From DAOVQB01 sp023128935 (lineage in GTDB: Bacteria; Eisenbacteria; RBG-16-71-46; CAIMUX01; WJJG01), in assembly GCA_030628905.1 (NCBI GenBank), contig DAOVQB010000008.1, forward strand, positions 1-55,571: a stretch of DNA of 55,571 bases. The letters are read 5' to 3'. The position numbers and the translations under genes are program-made. The stretch's first letter is position 1. Each line of letters opens with the position of its first letter. Under the pieces are notes generated by a model, which was not told where the DNA came from, made no database searches, and was given only the letters and a program-made list of their open reading frames with translations. Positions 1-7,919 of this stretch are shown piece by piece.

Positions 1-77
1 ACCGGGATCTATGGCCGAACGGAGGTCATAAGTGGGGCAAAACCGGGCTGGATGCACTGGGCATCCACGGTAAGTCC

Positions 78-443
78 CTACAAATCAAGATTAAATCGTC
101 GTCTCAGAAGAGCCGCACCCATATCAAACCCCTCAATGGTGACCTTATTGGCGGTCACGAGAATGACATTTTCCCAGTAATTGATTGATTTGATCGCTAC
201 ATCTTCTCCCTCCGCCTCGCGAAGCGTTAGATTGCGAGTATCAATGACGATCGTTTCTTGGTAGTCGGGGATCGTGGCGTTGTCGTGGACCGTGACAAAG
301 TCCCCTTCCGCGGCGGCGGATATGGCATCCATGATGGTCACATATGTCTGACCGGGACCGACGTGCAGCTCGGCGGCTTGCGCTATCGGGAACGTGACCC
401 AAGCTACGATCGAAAGTGTTACTGCGAGGATTCTCTTGTGCAT
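78..443 (-). CDS. Truncated secreted beta-helix protein (N-terminal part)
   Basis: Start chosen at the ATG read leftward from 443 because an AGGAGG ribosome site lies 7-8 bases upstream (about 449-455) and a clear signal peptide follows (MHKRILAV, a hydrophobic core, cleavage after AQA). The mature part begins ELHVGPGQTYVTIMDAISAA, the usual opening of right-handed parallel beta-helix (pectate-lyase-like) secreted proteins, and continues with short strand repeats (TIVIDTRNLTLREA, NKVTIEGFDMG). Known members are several hundred residues long. This one stops after 121 residues, so it is probably truncated and perhaps non-functional. Substrate and role cannot be told. An in-frame extension upstream of 443 has no signal peptide at its start and was rejected. 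Confidence 0.6.
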   Translation of the reverse strand: MHKRILAVTLSIVAWVTFPIAQAAELHVGPGQTYVTIMDAISAAAEGDFVTVHDNATIPDYQETIVIDTRNLTLREAEGEDVAIKSINYWENVILVTANKVTIEGFDMGAALLRRRFNLDL

Positions 444-1218
444 GATTTCCTCCTGGCTATTTTGCACTCGGGTCTTGCGCGTTTCGATTTCGAGCATCGG
501 ACGAAAGTGCGTGCTGCCGATCAGCCCGATGGACTGGGTGCTACTGGGAGATACACAGCTGGAGCAGGGAATCACAAGAAAAGTGAACTGGGCCGGCGGA
601 GACATCCTTTTTCATCTGTGCCCCGGGGCACAAATGCAGTTGCACGGGTGACGATTTCTCCACCGATCCGCTCGGGCACCACTGTGATTCACCACCTTGA
701 GCACCTGCCTCCCGGTGGCAACTCATAGGAGAATTAAACCACATTTCGCCAGCGCTTGCGAGTGGGAATGCGATCGCGAAGCGCAGGATCAAGGCGGTGG
801 CCGCGCCGGAGAGGTCGTCAGTCTTTGGCATTCTTCTTCCTTTGCGTATCTTGCTCCAAGCAGGGCATCCGTTTAGAGGGGGTGCGCCTGCGCCCCGTCA
901 TGCATTGCCAGGGAGGGGAATCGCCTGTGGTCGCTGCAGCACGAGCGCGGCTTGCTTCGACCGCCGAGCGATCTGGTCTTCTGCATAGCCTGTGCATAAT
1001 CGGCAATCCTGGAAGTCCGTGATCGGAGACCTGCGAGGTCAACCCTGGTGTTTCAGTCGCTATCACAGTAGTCTGTAGCTAGTTCCGTGCCATCGGGCTC
1101 CAGGGCGTTGATTCCGTGTGTCACAGCGAAGCGTTCCCCTGGTGCTTGGCTTCGGGCCATTTGAGTGGCGAATGTGGAAGTCTAGATATGGAATTGTTCG
1201 GAGGCAAAGGAACCAGCC
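444..1218. other. Intergenic region without convincing genes
   Basis: About 775 bases in which the open frames on both strands have low-complexity, arginine-rich translations and no ribosome sites. The only clear structure is a perfect 16-base palindrome at 617-632 (TGTGCCCCGGGGCACA). It is not followed by a T-run on either strand, so it is not a standard intrinsic terminator. The ribosome site of the acetyltransferase lies at the right end (about 1206-1211). Confidence 0.5.
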
Positions 1219-1782
1219 ATGGAGATCAGTCGATATGAGGTGCGCGATAGGACTGCAGTCCTGGAAGTGTTACGCCTGGGTCTGAGGGACCAAGAGTGTT
1301 ATGCAGCCCTTATTGCGCCCCCTGAAAACGACGGCTTTTTCGAACGAGAATGGCGCGAGCATGAGGTTGGCCTTGCTCAAGAGCCGGAGAACTGGTGGGT
1401 CGTGCATGACGAATCTAGAATCACGGGTATTCTGTGGATGCGCTATCCAACGGACATTCTCGGTCCATATGCCACCGTTCGAGAGATCGATGTCCATCCT
1501 GAATATCGGAACAAAGGGATTGGCACTCTCCTGCTGAAATACGCTGAGGAGCTATCCCGCTCGACTGATGCTGTAATGCTCCTCATCAGCGCCTTGATCA
1601 CGAATCCAGCCGTCCGGCTCTACCGAAGGCTCGGATTCCCGGATTTCCCGGATCACTACAAGAACGACAAGAATCCAAACCATGTTGTTCTTTGGAAGCC
1701 TTTCCGGAATGACTTGATTGAGGAAACGACCTCCGAACAATCGGCTGGAGGCGACGCGGTGAACCGCGCGCCTCAGCCATAG
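1219..1782 (+). CDS. GNAT-family N-acetyltransferase
   Basis: A 187-residue protein of the GCN5-related acetyltransferase family, which moves an acetyl group from acetyl-CoA to an amine. The acetyl-CoA pyrophosphate-binding loop is visible as RNKGIGTLLL (about residues 98-107), preceded by the beta-strand VREIDVHPEY and followed by NPAVRLYRRLGF, the typical motif B. The start ATG has AAAGGA 7 bases upstream. The substrate is not predictable. The last 20 or so codons overlap a strong hairpin (1743-1778), and the TAG stop at 1780-1782 lies only a few bases from the 5' end of a group II intron. The intron therefore leaves the coding sequence intact but may cut its transcript. Confidence 0.85.
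   Translation: MEISRYEVRDRTAVLEVLRLGLRDQECYAALIAPPENDGFFEREWREHEVGLAQEPENWWVVHDESRITGILWMRYPTDILGPYATVREIDVHPEYRNKGIGTLLLKYAEELSRSTDAVMLLISALITNPAVRLYRRLGFPDFPDHYKNDKNPNHVVLWKPFRNDLIEETTSEQSAGGDAVNRAPQP
1743..1778 (+). other. Strong GC hairpin at the acetyltransferase 3' end
   Basis: The arms are 1743-1753 with 1769-1778 (one bulged G) and 1755-1759 with 1764-1768, closing a TGAA loop. There is no T-run, because a group II intron begins about 7 bases downstream. Group IIC introns are known to insert just after terminator-like or attC-like hairpins, so this is the probable target structure. It also encodes the last codons of the acetyltransferase. Confidence 0.6.
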
Positions 1783-2275
1783 CGTGTGTGCCAGGCATGG
1801 CACAGAGCGAGCGGGGTGGAAGTCCCCGTGCCAGGTTTTCGCGGAGCCGAAGGCTAGGAGAAGGGCAAGGGCGTCATCGCGAGGTGAGGTCTGGAGGAAG
1901 CCCAATCCAAAAGCGCGGGGCGACGTACAGGAACCGGATCTGAGGTGTGGTACACCCGGGACGAGCGGGCACGTGACCGCGAAGTCCTCCATCCGCAGTG
2001 GGGTGTGCTTTATAAATCCGGCGTCTACGCGCGGAACGTTCTGTGTCTTACCCTGGGAGGTCTCCCGACTGTCCACAAGGACTGGGTACCGGGCAACCGG
2101 CACCGACCGGTCGGGAGAAGTCAGCAGAGGGCGAAGTAGGCCCGAGGCAGGCAAGGCTATTGAGGCACCCCAAGGCCGAAAGGTGGGGCAACAGATAGGC
2201 CGAGCCGCAACGCATCGGGATGAAGGCCCGAACGGTGCCCCGAGAGGGGATTGAAGGAAAGGAGAAGTCGCCATC

Positions 2276-3622
2276 GTGCCGAGTCGCGGTAGTGCATCCG
2301 CCAGGCAGCTTTTGCTGACCCTGGGGAACCCGGGGGATGAAACCGTGGCTGGGGCAGAGGGAGAAGACGCTCCGGTGGAAGGGACAGACCTCTTGGAGCG
2401 AGTGCTGGAGAGCGAAAACCTCCGGCAAGCGCTCCGCCAGGTCAGACGTAATCATGGTGCACCGTGAATCGACGGGATGACCGTGGACGGCCTGGTGCCC
2501 CACCTGAAGACGCATTGGCCGGCAATACGGGCCTCCCTGGTGGAAGGTACCTACACCCCCCAGCCTGTACGGCGGGTTGAGATCCCGAAGTCTGGGGGAG
2601 GCACGCGAAACCTCGGAGTGCCTGTGGTCCTCGACCGGTTCGTCGAGCAAGCCCTGATGCAGGTTTTACAAGCGGAGTGGGACCCGACGTTTTCGGACCG
2701 GAGCTACGGCTTTCGGCCGGGGCGCAGCGCTCACCAGGCGGTGCTACAAGCGCAGATGTACATTCGGGAAGGGTACACGTGGGTTGTTGACCTTGATCTG
2801 GAGAGATTCTTCGATCGAGTCAACCACGACGTGCTTCTGAGCCGGGTACGGGCGCGCGTGCGGGACCGGCGTGTGGTGCGTCTGATCCATCGGTTTCTGA
2901 AGGCCGGCGTGTTCACGCTTGAAAACGTGGTGGAAGCCACGGTGGAGGGGACGCCTCAGGGTAGTCCACTTTCGCCCCTGCTCGCGAACCTGCTGCTGGA
3001 TGACCTCGACAAGGAACTGGAGAGACGGGGACATCGCTTTGTCCGATACGCTGACGACGGCAACACCTATGTGCGGAGTCGTCGTGCGGGCGAGCGAGTG
3101 AAGGCCAGTGTGACCCGTTATCTAGAGCGCCGGCTCAAGCTCAAGGTCAATGAGGCCAAGAGCGGTGTAGACCGGCCATGGAACCGGAAGTTCCTCGGGT
3201 TCACGTTCACCCGCGGCCGGGCACCCCGGCGGAAGGTGAGCGCGAAGTCTCTCTTGGCCTTCAAAGCGAAGGTGCGAGAGCTGACACGCCGGACGCGCGG
3301 ACGTACCATCGGTCAGATCGTGAAGGAGCTCAGGACGTACATCCTGGGCTGGCGAGGCTACTTTGGCTTCGCGGAGGTGACCTCACCTCTTCTCGATCTG
3401 GACAAGTGGATCCGTCGACGGCTGCGGTGCTACCACTGGAAGCAATGGGGCTGCCGGGGCTACCGAGAACTGAGGAAACGGGGCATCTCCTGTGGTCTGG
3501 CTTGGAACACATCTAAGTCAGCTCACGGGCCGTGGCGTCTGAGTCAGAGCCCAGCCCTCGCGATTGCACTGCCTGTGCGGTACTTCGCGGCGCTAGGGTT
3601 GCCGAGCCTGGTGAAGGTGTGA
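2276..3622 (+). pseudogene. ltrA: Group II intron reverse transcriptase/maturase with in-frame TGA
   Basis: A 448-codon frame starting with GTG at 2276. The N-terminal RT0 region (ERVLESENLRQALRQV) is followed by the usual NxGAPGIDGMTVD block, but the Gly codon is TGA at 2465-2467. One G-to-T change (GGA to TGA) explains it. Downstream everything is in frame and conserved: SYGFRPGRSAH, the catalytic strand RYADD (both Asp present), GTPQGSPLSPLLANLLLDDLD, a maturase domain (RKFLGFTF, GWRGYFGF) and the C-terminal ending RYFAALGLPSLVKV. No HNH endonuclease domain is present, as in class C elements. A restart at ATG 2477 would lack the N-terminal motif. Frame intactness on both sides suggests a recent lesion or a sequencing error. 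Confidence 0.85.
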
Positions 3623-3641
3623 ACTGAACACTGAATCCGCC

Positions 3642-3716
3642 GAACCGCCGCATACGTGATCCGTACGTGCGGTGGTGTGGGAGGAGGGGAGTCGCGAGGC
3701 TCCTCCCTATCCCGAT
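3642..3716 (+). ncRNA. Group II intron domains V and VI
   Basis: The domain V helix is formed by CCGCCGCATACG and CGTACGTGCGG around a TGAT loop. Domain VI is a GAGGAG/CTCCTC stem with an unpaired A in the CTAT segment near the 3' end, the candidate branch point. These are the catalytic core and branch-site domains of the ribozyme. Confidence 0.7.
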
Positions 3717-3817
3717 TACCCCGACCTACGGGCTCCCAACTCCCGGTGGTGACCCTGAGTTGATCCTGTCAGGACGCAGCATCGCGTCCCCATACAGACG
3801 AGGATGCTGATATCCGT

Positions 3818-3852
3818 AACTCAACTCAACTCAACTCAACTCAACTCAACTC
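3818..3852 (+). repeat. Seven perfect tandem copies of AACTC
   Basis: A 35-base pentanucleotide array with no interruption, 100 bases after the intron 3' end and 28 bases before the -35 box of the toxin-antitoxin promoter. Such short perfect arrays change length readily by slippage. Here a change would alter distance only, because no gene crosses it. Confidence 0.95.
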
Positions 3853-3879
3853 ACCGCTGGGTTCGCAACTCACCGAGCA

Positions 3880-3912
3880 TTGACGGCGACACTGGTATCA
3901 CATATAATACCA
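3880..3912 (+). promoter_or_regulatory. Sigma-70 promoter with overlapping operator-like inverted repeat
   Basis: TTGACG at 3880-3885 and TATAAT at 3903-3908 are separated by exactly 17 bases. The predicted start of transcription falls on or next to the A of the toxin ATG at 3915, so the message would have no leader. An inverted repeat TGGTAT-8 bases-ATACCA (3893-3898 and 3907-3912) straddles the -10 box and is a natural operator for an autorepressing ribbon-helix-helix antitoxin. Confidence 0.75.
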
Positions 3913-3914
3913 CC

Positions 3915-4340
3915 ATGGAACTCAAGGTCGTCCTGGATACCTGCGTCTTCGTGTCTGCACTGCGCTCAAGGCGCGGCGCATCCTTCCGGGTGGTTCAGCT
4001 CATTGGCAAGGGCCGCTTCCAGACCTGTGTTTCTGTGCCCCTGGTCCTCGAGTACGAGAGCGTCGGCAAGCGGATTGCTCGTAGCGTGGGGCTCCGGCAC
4101 TCGGACGTAGATGATATCGTGGATTACATTTGCCGCGTCTCCGAGCGGCGGCAGATCTTCTACCTGTGGAGACCCTTCCTGAAGGACCCGATGGATGACA
4201 TGGTGCTTGAGCTCGCCGTGGAGAGCGGTGCCCAGATCATCGTGACGCACAACATCCGCGACTTCCAGGGCGTCGAGGAGTTTGGTTTACGGGCGATACC
4301 CCCAGGTCGATTCCTGCGAGAGATAGGAGAGCTACCATGA
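3915..4340 (+). CDS. PIN-domain toxin of a toxin-antitoxin pair
   Basis: A 141-residue protein of the PIN nuclease family (COG1569-like), a predicted metal-dependent RNase. Acidic active-site residues are visible in KVVLDTCVFVSALRS (Asp about residue 7), in LVLEYESV (Glu), and in DPMDDMVLELA and THNIRDF toward the C terminus. The ATG at 3915 is preferred over an upstream in-frame ATG at 3804. The upstream stretch translates the AACTC repeat into a repetitive sequence, and the promoter lies inside it. No ribosome site precedes 3915, consistent with leaderless translation. The stop overlaps the antitoxin start (ATGA), so the two are co-translated. Toxin-first order is less common than antitoxin-first but known for this family. 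Confidence 0.8.
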   Translation: MELKVVLDTCVFVSALRSRRGASFRVVQLIGKGRFQTCVSVPLVLEYESVGKRIARSVGLRHSDVDDIVDYICRVSERRQIFYLWRPFLKDPMDDMVLELAVESGAQIIVTHNIRDFQGVEEFGLRAIPPGRFLREIGELP

Positions 4341-4573
4341 GCACCATAAGTCTGCGATTGGCGGAGTCACTCCACCGGCGGGCCCGGGAGCTGGCGAAGC
4401 GAGAGGGCGTATCCACGAACCAGCTGATTGTCACAGCCCTAGCCGAGAAGCTCGCAGCCTTGATGACCGCAGAGTACCTGGAGGAACGGGGCAACCGGGG
4501 AAGGCGGAAGAAGTTCGACGCAGCACTCTCTCGCGTCCGGGATGTCGCCCCCGATCCAGATGATCGGACTTGA
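4337..4573 (+). CDS. Ribbon-helix-helix antitoxin
   Basis: A 78-residue protein starting with a beta-strand and two helices (MSTISLRLAESLHRRARELA, then GVSTNQLIVTALAEKL), the Arc/MetJ-type ribbon-helix-helix DNA-binding fold used by many antitoxins as dimers. The charged C-terminal tail (about residues 50-78) would bind the toxin. It overlaps the PIN gene by 4 bases, which ties the pair together. It probably represses the shared promoter through the inverted repeat at 3893-3912 (inference from position). Confidence 0.75.
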   Translation: MSTISLRLAESLHRRARELAKREGVSTNQLIVTALAEKLAALMTAEYLEERGNRGRRKKFDAALSRVRDVAPDPDDRT

Positions 4574-5177
4574 CTCGGATGTCGGGTTTCTCGGGATCCT
4601 GCCGCGTCCACTATGAGGAGTCAGTACTGCCCGGTTTCAAGGAAGAGTCGGCTCAATCAGAACTGGCAGGTGGCGCATCCAATTCGTGCGATTACGGTGC
4701 CTATGCATCCATCGGTTTCAGGAAGGTGCTTGCGTGTCATTGCTAGTACGGTCTGCATCCCCCCCGTGAGGCGCAGGGGTAACTACTTGATTGAGCGGAC
4801 GGGAACCAAGTAAGGGAGCTGTCACGCGCCTGGCTGGAACCAGTCGTGCGCCAGGATGAGCGTCGGGGACCCGCCGCTCATCAATATGTTCTGCGGATAA
4901 CTGCGGCAAGCACATTGAGAATCGGGAGCGAAGTGACCTTTCTAACGAAGAATATTCCCATTGCGGATTGCACTGATGCACGTGATTCTCCGCGCGCTGG
5001 GGTCATCCACTGATGTGCGGTGCACATCCGCGAGGCCGATGGCTGATTGCTCTCCTCCTTGTTGTCTTTCCAGTTCCGGCTAGGGTCCAGCCCATTGACG
5101 TGTGGTGCCAGTGTGGTGCCACGCCCGTTCCCCTCCGGCACCCTGCCCGTTCCAGTCTGGCTCGATGCCCGTCCGGG
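4574..5177. other. Intergenic region, no recognisable gene
   Basis: About 600 bases. Short open frames occur on both strands, but none has a ribosome site, a recognisable domain or normal amino-acid usage. Some imperfect hairpins are present around 4822-4855. Together with the remnant to its right this looks like decayed sequence. Confidence 0.4.
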
Positions 5178-5696
5178 TCATCTGGCGCCTGCGCATGCCT
5201 CCTCCTGGACTGTGCCCTCGATCCCAACGGTGAGGACGCGGAACCCGATCCCTCTCCTGCCGGCGGCGGCTAGGGCTTCTTTGACCACCGTGACGAGACC
5301 GGTGCAGCAGGGCACCTCCATGTGCGCAGCGGTTACCGACCGGATGTCATTGCCTGCGAACACGTCCGCGAGCTTCTCGACATAGGAGGCCGCGTCGTCG
5401 AGCTTCGGACACCCCACGGCCAGGGTCCGGCCGCCGGGTAGCCGCTCGTGGAAATCCGGCATCGCAAAGCCGACGCAGTCTGCTGCAATGAGCACGTCGG
5501 CGCCGTCCCAAATTTCTCCCTGGATCGGGAGCAGGTGGAGTTGCACCGGCCAGTGACCCAGGCGGGATCGGGTGGGGGAGGGGGATGCCGGCGACGCGGC
5601 TTGAGTCAGATTCAGCTTGCGAGCCATTGGCCCCAACCGCAACCTCGTCGAACGCGTCAGCCTTACGGCGCTCAAGTGTGATCGCGCCCTGCAGAT
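5178..5696 (-). pseudogene. Remnant of a 4Fe-4S ferredoxin-type protein
   Basis: Read leftward, about 130 residues match the C-terminal domain of a common iron-sulfur protein family: WPVQLHLLPIQGEI, DVLIAADCVGFAMPDFHERL, LAVGCPKLDDAASYVEKLA, NDIRSVTAAHMEVPCCTGL. Family members carry an N-terminal ferredoxin domain with Cys-rich motifs. Here it is gone except for GAITLERRKADAFDEVAV at about 5630-5695, which lies in a different frame from the C-terminal part. At least one frameshift and an N-terminal deletion are therefore present. The protein should be regarded as dead unless the sequence is wrong. Confidence 0.7.
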
Positions 5697-5989
5697 TTTT
5701 TTCGTCGGCCGATCCGCCTAGGCAGATCCAGGACAGGTGACCGCAATCGCCACGCAGGACAAGAGCTGCGAGGCTGCTGGCCAGAGTTGTTGCGGGAGGT
5801 TGCCAGATAGTGTCTGCCCCGCAGAGGCAGGTATCATCGAAGCTGGCCTCGATCGTCAGGCCGGCCCTGTCACAAGAACAGCTCGGCCTCGCGGCCAGTT
5901 ACGGGCCGCGCCGGGCGACTTTCCAGAGTGTGCATGCAGCGTAACGGCCCGCAGCCGCGCCTCGGCGGCACCAGCGTTTATGGCGGCCT

Positions 5990-6289
5990 CTAGGTAAAGA
6001 GCTCGGTCGACAGGTAGCGCTCGCCGTGCGAGGCCAAGACGGCCACCACGGTCTGGCCGTCGGCCTCGTCGCGGGCGGCGATCCGGCACGCGGCCCAGGC
6101 CACGGCGCCCGATGATATCCCGACCATCAGGCCGTCTTCCCGGCACAGGCGCCGCGCGGTCACAAAGGCATCCTCGCTCGCGACGGGGATGATCTCATCG
6201 ACCAGATAGACGTCGAAGATCTCGGGCACGAAGCCCGCGCCGATGCCCTGGATCTTGTGCGTACCCGGTTGTCCACGGGAGAGAACGGC
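5990..6289 (-). pseudogene. cysK: 3' fragment of cysteine synthase
   Basis: One hundred codons matching the C-terminal third of O-acetylserine sulfhydrylase: SRGQPGTHKIQGIGAGFVPE, the EIIPVASEDAFVTARRL segment, GLMVGISSGAVAWAA and the conserved ending GERYLSTELF. Everything before the HKIQGIGAGF block is missing, including the PLP lysine and substrate loop. The fragment begins exactly where the fetB stop codon lies (6292-6294), so a deletion or insertion joined the two genes. There is no start codon or ribosome site, and the fragment is read in a frame different from fetB. Confidence 0.85.
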
Positions 6290-6291
6290 GC

Positions 6292-7095
6292 CTACCGCTT
6301 GGGGGCTTGCAGGCGCTCCAGGCGCAAGCGGTCGCGCTGGTCGAACAGTCGCCGTGATGCCAACCAGATCGCCCCCATTGATCCAAATCCCACTCCTGAT
6401 GAGATCATGAACATGATCAGGATCTGGTACTTGACGGCCTCGGCGGGCGGAGAACCAGCCAGTATCTGACCGGTCATCATCCCGGGCAGGGTGACAATGC
6501 CCGAGGCTGCCATGGCGTTGATGATCGGAGTTAGCGCGGTGCGCATGCTGTCGCGGCAGATGTCGGCCATGGCCTCCTGGCGGGATTGTCCGAGAATCAG
6601 CCGCTGCTCGATCACGCTGCGCTGCTGCCAGGCTGATTGGGTCAAGCGATCCACAGACAGCGATATCCCATTCATCGTGTTCCCGAGCAGCATGCCCAGT
6701 AAGGGGATGGCATACTGCGGAGTGAACCAAGGATCTGGGCGGACTATTACGGCCAGGGTTAGGATGGTGACAGTGAAAGATGAGATGAACATCGAAGTCG
6801 TACCGACCCCGAAGGCCCACAAACCACGGAAGCGACGGTGTTGCCGGGCCACGACTTCCCTTCCGGCGACAAGAAGCATCACGGTGGCCATCAGTGCAAC
6901 CCAGCTGATCTGCACGTGTGCAAAGAGCGCGCGGAGAACGAGACCGATGAGCAGCAACTGAATGGTCATGCGCATCGAGGAGATGATCAGTTGGCGCCCT
7001 ACACCAAGCCGCGCGCGCGCTGTCAGGACCGCCAGGATCAGAACCAGCAACGCGGCCGCACAGAGGTCTAGCGGTGAGAGAGAGATTGCGCTCAC
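6292..7095 (-). CDS. fetB: FetB-like iron-export ABC transporter permease
   Basis: A 267-residue integral membrane protein of the UPF0014/FetB family, which with FetA forms an ABC exporter linked to iron homeostasis and oxidative-stress resistance in Escherichia coli. About seven hydrophobic segments are seen (for example LCAAALLVLILAVLTA near the N terminus). Family blocks include PLLGMLLGNTMNGISLS, GQSRQEAMADICRDSMRTAL and the signature GIVTLPGMMTGQILAG. The start is a GTG (7095) overlapping the fetA stop by 4 bases, so the two are translationally coupled. The stop codon is the junction with the cysK fragment. Length matches the family, so the gene is probably complete. Confidence 0.85.
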   Translation of the reverse strand: MSAISLSPLDLCAAALLVLILAVLTARARLGVGRQLIISSMRMTIQLLLIGLVLRALFAHVQISWVALMATVMLLVAGREVVARQHRRFRGLWAFGVGTTSMFISSFTVTILTLAVIVRPDPWFTPQYAIPLLGMLLGNTMNGISLSVDRLTQSAWQQRSVIEQRLILGQSRQEAMADICRDSMRTALTPIINAMAASGIVTLPGMMTGQILAGSPPAEAVKYQILIMFMISSGVGFGSMGAIWLASRRLFDQRDRLRLERLQAPKR

Positions 7096-7730
7096 GTGTG
7101 CACCTGTAGGGTGATGTTGCCCTCGTTCATGCGATAGCTCCGGCAGGCGACGCGCTGCGCCTGCTGCTGGTCGTGTGTGACCCAGAGTACGGGTGCACCG
7201 GTTTCTGCTCGGTATGCTGCGATAGTCGCCTCTGCACAGCGAGTGCTCTCGGGGTCCAGGCTTGCCGTGGGTTCATCCAGGAGGAGGGCCTGGGGGCGAG
7301 TGTTTAGCAACCGCGCCAGGGCAAGGCGTTGGCGCTCGCCGGTCGAGAGCCGCCCAACCTGCCAGGTCAATATGTCCTGGTCAAGATCGAGGTCTTGTAG
7401 CCGGCGCTTGTCTGGGGTGGAGAAATGACCGCTGACGTCGTCATGCCACCACTGACTCTCTGCGGGGAGCATCCCCACGCGCCGGCGCCATTGCGGCGCA
7501 GGGATATCATTGCATTCGAGTTCATTGAGGAACAGGAAGCCGTCGTGGGGGTCTAGGTCTGCGATAGCGCGCAATAGCAGGGTCTTGCCGGACCCCGATG
7601 CGCCAAAAAGACAGACGCACTCAGCCGGCCCGATCGTCAATTCAATCGGACCCCAACCGTGGTAGCGCAGACCTTCAATGCGGAGCTGATTCAGAATTCC
7701 GCCCCCCCCCTTATCTCCGGCGTAGCTCAC
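7092..7730 (-). CDS. fetA: FetA-like ABC transporter ATP-binding protein
   Basis: A 212-residue ABC ATPase with Walker A GASGSGKT (about residues 43-50), the signature motif LSTGERQRLALARLL, Walker B ALLLDEPTASLD and the switch His in WVTHDQQQA. It pairs with the overlapping fetB as a type of exporter implicated in iron efflux. The start is uncertain: the GTG at 7730 gives an N terminus running through a tract of nine G residues (7702-7710 on the given strand as C), and there is only a weak purine stretch upstream. An alternative start after the tract would need a rare codon. A length change of the tract would shift the frame between the start and the ATPase domain. Confidence 0.8.
   Translation of the reverse strand: MSYAGDKGGGGILNQLRIEGLRYHGWGPIELTIGPAECVCLFGASGSGKTLLLRAIADLDPHDGFLFLNELECNDIPAPQWRRRVGMLPAESQWWHDDVSGHFSTPDKRRLQDLDLDQDILTWQVGRLSTGERQRLALARLLNTRPQALLLDEPTASLDPESTRCAEATIAAYRAETGAPVLWVTHDQQQAQRVACRSYRMNEGNITLQVHT
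7702..7710 (-). repeat. Nine-base G tract at the fetA 5' end
   Basis: The coding strand has G9 within codons 7-10 counted from GTG 7730. Homopolymers of this length slip during replication and sequencing, so expression of fetA could be phase-variable or the count could be wrong. Confidence 0.7.
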
Positions 7731-7919
7731 GCTCTCGAATCCCCTTGGGCCTCTCTCAACCTACACCAGGTCGATGCCCAAGGGAATCAAAGGCCCTATA
7801 GTTCACGGAAAAGGGTCTGCCACGCGAGCGGGGTCTTGCCATTGCCGCGCTGTTGCGCCATCGTGGGGAAGGCTGGATTCGGGGGTACAGCGCACAGGTC
7901 CAACAGTAGAGCGAGATCC

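Larger units (their letters stand above)
1786..3716 (+). mobile_element. Group II intron (class C-like), full length
   Basis: The 5' end starts GTGTGCC and immediately folds into a perfect hairpin (TGTGCCA/TGGCACA), as expected for the conserved 5' end of bacterial group II introns. A structured stretch of about 490 bases without a gene (domains I-III) precedes the maturase frame in domain IV. At the 3' end a domain V hairpin lies at about 3642-3680 (CCGC...GCGG arms) and domain VI at 3681-3716 (GAGGAG paired with CTCCTC), ending CTATCCCGAT as these introns do. The site, a few bases after a GC hairpin, fits the class C insertion rule. The exact 5' base could be 1784 or 1786. The encoded maturase carries a premature TGA, so mobility is doubtful, although splicing might be helped in trans. 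Confidence 0.85.

Noticed and set aside
617..632. Perfect palindrome as intrinsic terminator
   Set aside because: No T-run follows it on either strand, and no gene ends next to it.
5013..5273. Plus-strand open frame with a signal-peptide-like start
   Set aside because: Its C-terminal half is the reverse of the ferredoxin-type remnant, there is no ribosome site, and no family is recognised.
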